Of a stretch of 56,746 nt of DNA, positions 50,541-56,746 are shown one piece after another. The stretch lies in the NCBI GenBank assembly GCA_021770785.1, contig JAETQH010000026.1, forward strand, positions 1 to 56,746, read 5' to 3'. Source of the stretch: Lachnospiraceae bacterium. GTDB taxonomy: Bacteria; Bacillota; Clostridia; Lachnospirales; Lachnospiraceae. Numbering within the stretch: position 1 is the stretch's first letter; each line of letters starts with the position of its first letter. The position numbers and the translations under genes were made by a program. The notes beneath the pieces are model-generated. The model was not told where the DNA came from and searched no databases. It saw nothing but the letters and a program-made list of their open reading frames with translations.

Positions 50541-51518
50541 ATGAGAACGGAATTGCTGACTGCGCTGAAGGAAGCAGAGGACTACATTTCCGGGCAGGAA
50601 CTGTGTGAGCGTTTCGGCGTCTCCCGGACTGCCATCTGGAAGGCGGTCAATCAGCTGAAAGAGGCAGGATATGAAATTGAGGCTGTCCAGAACCGGGGCT
50701 ACAAGATTATCTCTGTTCCCGATCGGTTGAGCGAAAGGGAGTTGCAGAGCATCCGAAAGACTTCCTGGGCGGGGCAGGAGATATTTTATTACGAGGTGAC
50801 GGATTCGACTAATGCTAGGGCAAAGCAGCTTGCGGAGGAGGGGCATCCCAACGGAACCCTTGCGGTGGCGGAAAAGCAGGAGGCAGGCAGAGGCAGGCGG
50901 GGACGGAGTTGGGAAGCGCCTGCGGGCAGCGGCATTTATATGACGCTGGCGCTAAAGCCGGATATTGATCCAAACCATGCTTCCATGATTACGTTGGTGG
51001 CTGCACTGGCGGTGTCAGGAGCGATTACAAAATGCGCCGGAAAAGCTGCGGAGATTAAGTGGCCCAATGACATTGTCATGAGCGGGAAAAAGGTCTGCGG
51101 CATTCTGACGGAAATGAGTGCGCAGTTTGATTATGTCAACCATATTGTGGTGGGTATCGGCATCAATGTGCACAATGAGCATTTTCCGGAGGAGATAGGG
51201 CAGACGGCGACCTCTGTTTTTCTGGAAACCGGACAGCATATCAATCGGGCGGCGCTGATAGAGGAAGTGTTAGAGCAGTTTGAAAAGTATTATGAAATCT
51301 ATTTAAAAACAGAGGATTTAAGCGGGCTGGTGCAGGAATACAATGCCCGTCTTGTGAATATGCACAAAAACGTCCGGGTGTTAGATCCGAAGGAGCCCTT
51401 TGAGGGAAAGGCAATGGGAATTACCGAAAAGGGAGAGCTGATTGTGGACACCTGGGAGAGCCGGAAATTAGTGTCATCCGGGGAAGTATCAGTGAGAGGA
51501 ATCTATGGATATGTCTAA
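50541..51518 (+). CDS. birA: bifunctional biotin ligase/biotin repressor BirA
   Basis: Attaches biotin to carboxylase carrier domains and, through its helix-turn-helix, can repress biotin genes. The 325-residue protein has an N-terminal HTH (residues 1-60, ISGQELCERFGVSRTAIWKAVNQL). The catalytic domain holds TDSTNARAKQLAEEG, the biotinyl-AMP loop AGRGRRGRSWEAPAGSGIYMT, KWPNDIVMSGKKVCGIL and VVGIGINV. A C-terminal SH3-like domain closes it. The ATG at 50541 has GAGGG upstream. It overlaps the DUF6145 gene by 14 bp, so translation is coupled. Confidence 0.95.
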   Translation: MRTELLTALKEAEDYISGQELCERFGVSRTAIWKAVNQLKEAGYEIEAVQNRGYKIISVPDRLSERELQSIRKTSWAGQEIFYYEVTDSTNARAKQLAEEGHPNGTLAVAEKQEAGRGRRGRSWEAPAGSGIYMTLALKPDIDPNHASMITLVAALAVSGAITKCAGKAAEIKWPNDIVMSGKKVCGILTEMSAQFDYVNHIVVGIGINVHNEHFPEEIGQTATSVFLETGQHINRAALIEEVLEQFEKYYEIYLKTEDLSGLVQEYNARLVNMHKNVRVLDPKEPFEGKAMGITEKGELIVDTWESRKLVSSGEVSVRGIYGYV

Positions 51519-51840
51519 GGAAGAAGTGGTGCTTTGCGGTGCAAGTGCCTACAATAAAAAATTTTATTTAAACGAGGATTTCCGGGGACTGCCGGATGCG
51601 GTGAAGGACGAATTAAAAATTATGTGCGTTCTTTTTACGGAGGATATCGGCGGGATTTTTCAGTTGATTTTTGATGAAGAGGGAAATTTAGAGTTCCGTA
51701 CCTCCTGCGACGAGGGGGATTTGCTCTACGACGATATTGGCTGCGGACTGAAAATCAGGGAGATGCAGCGCACGAAGGAAGATCTGCTGCGTTCACTGGA
51801 AATGTATTATAAGGTGCTGTACCATGGAATTGAAGCGTGA
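51505..51840 (+). CDS. DUF6145-type protein
   Basis: A 111-residue cytoplasmic protein of the DUF6145 pattern (EEVVLCGASAYNKKFYLNEDF, LPDAVKDELKIMCVLFTEDIGGIFQL, GDLLYDDIGCGLKIREMQ). No signal or membrane span. The function is unknown; it lies between birA and coaX and so within a cofactor-linked group. Start ATG 51505 or 51511, both inside the birA 3' end. Confidence 0.75.
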   Translation: MDMSKEEVVLCGASAYNKKFYLNEDFRGLPDAVKDELKIMCVLFTEDIGGIFQLIFDEEGNLEFRTSCDEGDLLYDDIGCGLKIREMQRTKEDLLRSLEMYYKVLYHGIEA

Positions 51841-51952
51841 AAAAGACTTCTGCTTATAAGCGGCATGTCCGGAAACAAAAAAGCTGGGCAGCCACTTGTG
51901 ATTACGGAAAAAGGGTGAGAATGTATGACAGCGGCTGAGAAAGGAAAAAATC

Positions 51953-52741
51953 ATGATAATAACAATAGATGTGGGAAATACCAATATTACCGTGGGCGTA
52001 TTTGAAGGGGACGAGGTGGTGGCAACCTTCCGTATCACTACAAAAATGCCCCGTACTTCCGATGAATACGGAATGCTTCTGATTAATTTGTTAGAGCAGA
52101 ATAAGATTAATCATGAGGAAATCGTGGACGCAATCATTGCCTCCGTGGTCCCCAATGTAATGCACTCCTTAGAGGGGGCGGTGGTGAAATATCTTGGAAT
52201 CCGACCCATTGTGATTGAGCCGGGGACCAAGACGGGAATCCGTGTGGTGACAGAGAATCCCCGCCAGATTGGAGCTGACCGTATCGTGGACGCGGCGGCC
52301 GCCTATGAGCTTTATGGAGGTCCGGTACTGGTGCTGGATTTCGGAACAGCAACCACATACGACCTGGTGGATAAGGATGGAGCTTTCCTCTCCGGCGTAA
52401 CAGCGCCGGGAATTCGTATTTCCGCAAAGGCTTTGTCAGAGGATGCCGCAAAGCTGCCGGAAATTGAAATCCGAAAGCCGGAGAGCATTTTGGCGAAAGA
52501 AACTATTTCTAGTATGCAGGCGGGGTTGGTCTACGGACAGATTGGGCAGACAGAATACATTGTCCGCCATATGATAGAAGAGGCGAATTTAGGGGATGTT
52601 AAAGTCGTGGCGACAGGCGGCTTGGGAAGAATCATTGCCAATGAAACCTCCGTGATTGACGTGTATGACCCCACTCTGACCTTAAAGGGAATGAATCTGA
52701 TTTACAAGAAGCAGAATCGCAAATCCGGGAAAATCAAATAA
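51953..52741 (+). CDS. coaX: type III pantothenate kinase
   Basis: First step of coenzyme A synthesis, phosphorylating pantothenate. The 262-residue protein has the ATP-binding [12 protein letters not shown] at 6-17, the [12 protein letters not shown] segment near 104 (Asp is the catalytic base), [12 protein letters not shown] near 127, and GVTAPGI(R)ISAKAL near 147. All match CoaX of the ASKHA superfamily. AAAGGAAAA precedes the ATG. dusB begins 1 bp after its stop, so the two are co-transcribed. Confidence 0.95.
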   Translation: MIITIDVGNTNITVGVFEGDEVVATFRITTKMPRTSDEYGMLLINLLEQNKINHEEIVDAIIASVVPNVMHSLEGAVVKYLGIRPIVIEPGTKTGIRVVTENPRQIGADRIVDAAAAYELYGGPVLVLDFGTATTYDLVDKDGAFLSGVTAPGIRISAKALSEDAAKLPEIEIRKPESILAKETISSMQAGLVYGQIGQTEYIVRHMIEEANLGDVKVVATGGLGRIIANETSVIDVYDPTLTLKGMNLIYKKQNRKSGKIK

Positions 52742-52742
52742 T

Positions 52743-53726
52743 ATGGGAACAATTAAGACATTAAAAATCGGAAATGTAACGTTAGAAAACAATTTAATAT
52801 TAGCACCGATGGCAGGCGTGACAGACCTGCCATTTCGCTTACTCTGCAAGGAGCAGGGGGCAGGGCTTCTCTGTATGGAAATGGTCAGCGCAAAAGCTAT
52901 TTTATACAAAAATAAAAATACGGAAGAGCTTTTAACCGTCGATTCCAGAGAGCACCCGGTGTCCCTACAGTTGTTCGGTTCTGATCCGGATATCATCAGC
53001 GAGATAGCAAAACAGATTGAGGAACGTCCCTTTGATATTTTAGATATCAACATGGGGTGTCCTGTGCCGAAGGTGGTAAATAACGGCGACGGCTCTGCCC
53101 TAATGAAAAATCCCAGGCTGGCTGGGGAAATCATCGAAAAGACAGCCCGCGCCATAGGGAAGCCTGTGACGGTGAAAATACGCAAGGGCTTTGACGAGGA
53201 GCATGTAAATGCTGTGGAGCTGGCACATATTGCCCAGGAATCCGGGGCCGCTGCCGTGGCGGTGCATGGAAGGACCAGGGAGCAGTTTTATTCCGGAAAG
53301 GCGGATTGGGATATCATAAGGCAGGTGAAGGAGGCGGTTTCTATCCCGGTCATCGGCAACGGAGATTTGTTGACGGCGGAGGACGTGATTGCCATGGAGA
53401 AACAGACAGGCTGTGACGGCTTTATGATTGCCCGGGGCGCCGAGGGAAATCCCTGGATTTTTAACCAGATTCTTCACTATTTTAAGACGGGGGAATATCT
53501 GCCGAAACCGGATTTTGCAGAAATGACGGAAATGCTTTTGCGCCATGCCAGGATGCAGCTGGAGTTTAAAGGGGAATATACCGGGATACGGGAAATCCGA
53601 AAACATGCGGCATGGTATACCGCAGGCTATAAAAATTCCTCGAAGCTGCGGGGACGAATCAACGAAGTGGAAAATTATGAGCAGTTAGAAGCATTATTCC
53701 GGGAGGTTCTCTCATATAATTCATAA
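52743..53726 (+). CDS. dusB: tRNA-dihydrouridine synthase DusB
   Basis: FMN enzyme that reduces uridines in the D-loop of tRNA. The 327-residue protein has LAPMAGVTDLPFRLLCKEQGAG at its start, FDILDINMGCPVPKVV with the catalytic Cys near 103, VAVHGRTREQFYSGKADWD and VIGNGDLLTAED in the FMN phosphate region. The C-terminal helical RNA-binding part contains IREIRKHAAWYTAGYK. It is next to coaX, and downstream of birA, a common arrangement in clostridia (see neighbours greA and lysS). Confidence 0.93.
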   Translation: MGTIKTLKIGNVTLENNLILAPMAGVTDLPFRLLCKEQGAGLLCMEMVSAKAILYKNKNTEELLTVDSREHPVSLQLFGSDPDIISEIAKQIEERPFDILDINMGCPVPKVVNNGDGSALMKNPRLAGEIIEKTARAIGKPVTVKIRKGFDEEHVNAVELAHIAQESGAAAVAVHGRTREQFYSGKADWDIIRQVKEAVSIPVIGNGDLLTAEDVIAMEKQTGCDGFMIARGAEGNPWIFNQILHYFKTGEYLPKPDFAEMTEMLLRHARMQLEFKGEYTGIREIRKHAAWYTAGYKNSSKLRGRINEVENYEQLEALFREVLSYNS

Positions 53727-53749
53727 AAGCAGTAACGAGGCGCGTGGAC

Positions 53750-54307
53750 ATGTCTTATTCCAATAAATTTCTGATGGATTTTAAGCCGGTATATTTCGGG
53801 ATTCTGCAGGCGAAGCAGATACCGCCGGAGAAGGCGGAGTTAGAGGTGATTGATGAGGAAGGGGAGGAAATGAGCCTCTTTGAGCCAGAGGATATCAAGT
53901 CCGTCTTAGAGCAGATAGGGGCAGATTTGAATTTTCTTACGATTTATACGAACCGCCCTGCATATTTCCGGGAATTTACAGAGACAATGTATGAAGAAAA
54001 TGGGCTGATGGTGATGGTTTTCCCGAAAAGATATTTAGAGAGGGAATCTCAGAACTTTCCGGGGAAAACCAAAGGAATGGAGCCCCGGAGGCTGGTTTTT
54101 GATTTTGAATGGCAGGGAAAATGTTACGAGGGACAGATTCGGCAGGGGAAGCATTACATTCCCATTCATAAAAAACCGTGGGAAACGGCGCAAAACCTTG
54201 ACATTGCGGTGCCTATCGGTTATAATACTGTGATTGTTAAGAGAGCGCAAAACAGAAGAAAAAAGCAGTGCCGTGACAGGTTCGAAGAGGCTTTTTATAA
54301 TTTATGA
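53750..54307 (+). CDS. conserved-looking hypothetical protein, 185 residues
   Basis: A cytoplasmic alpha/beta protein of no family I can name. Visible features: PVYFGILQAKQIPPEKAELEV, DIKSVLEQIGADLNFLTIYTNRPAYF, VMVFPKRYLERES, and RRLVFDFEWQGKCYEGQIRQGK. The C-terminal tail is basic (VKRAQNRRKKQCRDRFEEAF) and could contact nucleic acid. The frame starts with GTG at 53744, but the ATG at 53750 has GAGG 9 nt upstream. It lies between dusB and greA, so a link to tRNA or transcription is possible but unsupported. Confidence 0.6.
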   Translation: MSYSNKFLMDFKPVYFGILQAKQIPPEKAELEVIDEEGEEMSLFEPEDIKSVLEQIGADLNFLTIYTNRPAYFREFTETMYEENGLMVMVFPKRYLERESQNFPGKTKGMEPRRLVFDFEWQGKCYEGQIRQGKHYIPIHKKPWETAQNLDIAVPIGYNTVIVKRAQNRRKKQCRDRFEEAFYNL

Positions 54308-54358
54308 CAGTAGAAAATTTTTGAAATGCAGGTTCTATTTGTCTGAGAGAATGGAAAT

Positions 54359-54387
54359 TTGTAAGACAGGTTTCCGGTAGGTATAAA
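54359..54387 (+). promoter_or_regulatory. promoter of greA
   Basis: TTGTAA (54359-54364), 17-bp spacer, TATAAA (54382-54387). Confidence 0.6.
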
Positions 54388-54413
54388 AAATACAAAAAGA
54401 AGGGTAGAAGGCA

Positions 54414-54893
54414 ATGGATAAGAAAAACATTCTGACTTACGAGGGATTAAAAAAACTGGAAGATGAACTGGAAAATTTAAAGGTTGTTAAGAGAAAAGAG
54501 GTTTCCCAGAAAATCAAAGAGGCGAGAGAGCAGGGAGACTTATCTGAGAATGCAGAGTATGACGCTGCAAAAGATGAGCAGAGAGATATCGAAGCCCGCA
54601 TCGAAGAGTTAGAGAAAATCTTAAAGAATGCGGAAGTTGTTGTGGAGGAAGAGGCAGATTTAGATAAAGTAAGTATCGGCTGCAGCGTAAAGATTTTAGA
54701 CTGTGAATTTGACGAGGAGCTGACCTACAAAATCGTGGGATCCACCGAGGCAAACAGCTTAAAGGGAAAAATTTCCAACGAATCTCCGGTGGGAAAAGCG
54801 CTTTTAGGCAAAAAGGTGGGAGACACCGTGACAGTAGAGACACAGGCAGGAGAGTTACAGTACAAGGTACTTTCCATTCACAGAGCAGGCTGA
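54414..54893 (+). CDS. greA: transcription elongation factor GreA
   Basis: Rescues backtracked RNA polymerase by stimulating transcript cleavage. The 159-residue protein has the antiparallel coiled coil (about 8-75: [36 protein letters not shown]) with the acidic tip Asp-x-x-Glu in [12 protein letters not shown]. The globular FKBP-like domain follows ([27 protein letters not shown]). AGAAGG lies about 7 nt upstream. lysS follows 180 bp later with no terminator in between, so read-through is likely. Confidence 0.95.
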   Translation: MDKKNILTYEGLKKLEDELENLKVVKRKEVSQKIKEAREQGDLSENAEYDAAKDEQRDIEARIEELEKILKNAEVVVEEEADLDKVSIGCSVKILDCEFDEELTYKIVGSTEANSLKGKISNESPVGKALLGKKVGDTVTVETQAGELQYKVLSIHRAG

Positions 54894-54904
54894 GAAGTGT
54901 TTGA

Positions 54905-55045
54905 AAGGCTGCGGCAGGGAAAACACAGAGGAGGCTGAGAAACATTTCAAGGTCTGCAATAGAGAAAACAGTAAAAAGTCTGCGGTAGAAAAGCCGGGAA
55001 AAACAGTGAAACGTCTGCGGGGTAAGACGGAGAAAAACAGCTTAA
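54905..55045 (+). repeat. degenerate repeats between greA and lysS
   Basis: Four imperfect units, each with a GTCTGCGG-like core followed by GAAAAACAG-like sequence, begin near 54905, 54949, 54976 and 55010. They fill most of the 180-bp gap. No stem or known riboswitch is evident. Confidence 0.5.
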
Positions 55046-55073
55046 ATCCGCAGTCAGGATAGGGAGGAAGAAA

Positions 55074-56570
55074 ATGGCAGAGCAGAACAATAACCAGCAG
55101 GATTTAAACCAGTTAATCCAGGTTCGCTATGATAAACTGCATGATCTGCAGGAAAACGGCAAAGATCCTTTTGTCATCACAAAATATGACGTGACTAACC
55201 ATACCACGGATATCCGTGATAATTTTGACACTATGGAGGGCAAGGAAGTATCCGTTGCCGGACGTATGATGTTTAAACGTGTGATGGGAAAAGCTTCTTT
55301 CTGTAATATCCAGGATTTAAAAGGAAAAATCCAGGCGTATGTTGCAAGGGATAATATCGGGGAAGATTCCTACAAGGATTTCAAGAAATATGACGTGGGT
55401 GATATTTTAGGAATCAAAGGAACGGTTTTTAAAACCAAGACCGGAGAAATCTCTATTCATGCAACTGAGGTGGTTCTGCTCTCCAAGAGCTTACAGATTC
55501 TTCCGGAGAAATTCCACGGACTGACAGATACGGATACCAGATACCGCCAGAGGTATGTGGATCTTATCATGAATGAGGAAGTAAAGGATACTTTCGTAAA
55601 ACGTTCCAAGGTAATCAGCACCATCCGCCGTTACTTAGACGGACAGGGCTTTATGGAAGTGGAGACTCCGATGTTAGTGCAGAATGCCGGAGGTGCTGCG
55701 GCAAGACCTTTTGAGACCCATTTCAACGCGTTAGACGAGGATTTGCGCCTGCGTATTTCCTTAGAGCTGTATTTAAAGAGATTAATTGTGGGCGGTATGG
55801 AGCGTGTCTATGAAATCGGACGTGTCTTCCGCAACGAGGGATTAGATACCAGACATAACCCAGAGTTTACGCTGATGGAGTTGTATCAGGCATATACCGA
55901 TTATCACGGTATGATGGATTTGACGGAGAACCTTTACCGCTATGTGGCGAAGGAAGTGACGGGATCTGAGATTCTCACCTACGGGGAGCATACCATGGAT
56001 TTATCTAAGCCGTTCGAGCGCATTACCATGGTGGATGCAGTGAAGAGGTATGCCAATGTGGATTTTAATGAGATTAAGGACACGGCAGAAGCGAAGAAGG
56101 TTGCGGACGAGCATCATATGGAGTATGAGGAAATTCATGAAAAGGGTGATATCCTGAACCTGTTTTTTGAGGAATATGTGGAGGAGCACTTGATACAGCC
56201 GACTTTTGTCATGGATCATCCGATAGAGATTTCTCCCTTGACGAAGAAGAAACCGGAGAATCCGGAGTATGTGGAGCGTTTTGAGTTTTTTATGAATGGC
56301 TGGGAGATGGCGAATGCTTATTCCGAGCTGAACGATCCCATTGACCAGCGGGCACGTTTTGAGGCACAGGAGGCACTGCTAGCGGCGGGAAATGAAGAGG
56401 CGAACCATCTGGATGAGGACTTTTTGAATGCCCTGAGCATTGGCATGCCGCCGACGGGAGGAATTGGGTTCGGGATTGACCGTATGGTGATGATGATGAC
56501 CAACAGCCCGGCGATAAGGGATGTGCTGTTGTTCCCGACAATGAAAACGCTTGGCGGAAAAGACCAGTAA
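55074..56570 (+). CDS. lysS: lysyl-tRNA synthetase, class II
   Basis: Charges tRNA-Lys. The 498-residue protein has an OB-fold anticodon-binding domain (about 55-150: VAGRMMFKRVMGKASFCNIQD) and a class II catalytic core. Motif 1 is around GFMEVETPMLVQNAGGAAARPF, motif 2 around VYEIGRVFRNEGLDTRHNPEFTLMELYQAY, and motif 3 is GIGFGIDRMVMMM near the C-terminus. GGAGG lies 8 nt upstream. Length is typical of bacterial LysS. No T-box leader is present upstream. Confidence 0.97.
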   Translation: MAEQNNNQQDLNQLIQVRYDKLHDLQENGKDPFVITKYDVTNHTTDIRDNFDTMEGKEVSVAGRMMFKRVMGKASFCNIQDLKGKIQAYVARDNIGEDSYKDFKKYDVGDILGIKGTVFKTKTGEISIHATEVVLLSKSLQILPEKFHGLTDTDTRYRQRYVDLIMNEEVKDTFVKRSKVISTIRRYLDGQGFMEVETPMLVQNAGGAAARPFETHFNALDEDLRLRISLELYLKRLIVGGMERVYEIGRVFRNEGLDTRHNPEFTLMELYQAYTDYHGMMDLTENLYRYVAKEVTGSEILTYGEHTMDLSKPFERITMVDAVKRYANVDFNEIKDTAEAKKVADEHHMEYEEIHEKGDILNLFFEEYVEEHLIQPTFVMDHPIEISPLTKKKPENPEYVERFEFFMNGWEMANAYSELNDPIDQRARFEAQEALLAAGNEEANHLDEDFLNALSIGMPPTGGIGFGIDRMVMMMTNSPAIRDVLLFPTMKTLGGKDQ

Positions 56571-56746
56571 AATCAAGGGTTTGCGGACTTAAAGACAGTA
56601 TGGTACGACAAGAGTACGACAAAATAAACTCTCTTAACGGGTTAAAATAAATGATTTTAAATTAAACTCGTGTCAGTTCAAGTTAATATTTTGTACGATA
56701 AGGACATTTTTCTAAAAGAAAATTTTAGGGAAGTGTCCTTTTGTTA
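56571..56746 (+). other. 3' flank of lysS with GTACGA repeats
   Basis: No gene in 176 bp. GTACGACAA occurs near 56604 and 56614, and GTACGATAA near 56693, in an AT-rich stretch. The first two are a tandem 11-bp repeat (GTACGACAAGA / GTACGACAAAA). No integrase gene is visible, so an attachment-site reading is speculation. Confidence 0.4.
56700..56745 (+). terminator. terminator after lysS
   Basis: AAGGACA (56700-56706) pairs with TGTCCTT (56734-56740), with inner CTAAAA/TTTTAG pairing, followed by TTGTT. Confidence 0.65.

Noticed and set aside
1..56746. tRNA, rRNA, insertion sequence or prophage genes
   Set aside because: No tRNA T-loop pattern in the gaps, no rRNA-like sequence, and no transposase or integrase among the proteins.

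Overview
The window looks like a chromosome segment of a motile, spore-forming member of the Lachnospiraceae (Clostridia). It carries a flagellin and FliS, sporulation-type genes (BofA, CwlD, a GH18 protein with SH3-like region, a SleB-like hydrolase), strong Gram-positive ribosome-binding sites and sigma-A-type promoters. Several genes match domain families I associate with Lachnospiraceae (DUF6240, DUF5702, DUF6382, DUF6145). The assignment is inference from gene content; no rRNA or tRNA gene was seen.

Layout. 1-1033: edge of an accessory region holding a 5'-truncated SIR2-like gene. 1315-4825: surE, a secreted 5'-nucleotidase and a coiled-coil protein. 5053-8483: a response regulator/histidine kinase pair and a HAD phosphatase, with a candidate OmpR-family direct-repeat operator upstream. 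8720-17531: aconitase-family hydratase, AI-2E-family transporter, a large TPR plus P-loop ATPase protein behind a structured leader, and the glycogen branching enzyme GlgB. 17758-21078: a 1106-residue repeat protein (DUF6240-like) whose end resembles the FliK hook-length control domain and which lies behind a sigma-D-like promoter. 21083-26403 (minus strand): CwlD, a GH18 protein, a small unknown protein, a MinD-like protein and a kinase-MinD fusion. 26602-30534: MecA, a DUF1858 protein, flagellin and FliS, a DUF2508 protein, BofA.

30571-39970 is a complete-looking Gram-positive Tad/Flp pilus operon driven by a strong extended -10 promoter: prepilin peptidase, TadZ, TadA, TadB, TadC with a large insert, a 55-residue Flp1-like pilin, DUF5702 protein, a TadE-like protein with two Cys/His modules, a second prepilin peptidase, a small TadE-like pseudopilin and a DUF6382-FHA protein. 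The FHA protein could read phosphothreonine marks laid down by a Ser/Thr kinase such as the one at 24865-26403, and three MinD/TadZ-like proteins in the window all lack the P-loop lysine.

40053-56570 is mostly housekeeping: rhomboid protease, a flavodoxin-SCP2 fusion, a soluble histidine kinase, HIT protein, MurG, Pgi, a SleB-like cell-wall hydrolase with a WalR-like box at its promoter, an SPFH protein, ArgF, BirA, DUF6145, CoaX, DusB, an unknown protein, GreA and LysS. The best candidates for undescribed biology are the FliK-like repeat protein sharing a promoter motif with flagellin, the kinase/MinD pair with degenerate P-loops, and the TPR-ATPase gene with its three-hairpin leader.
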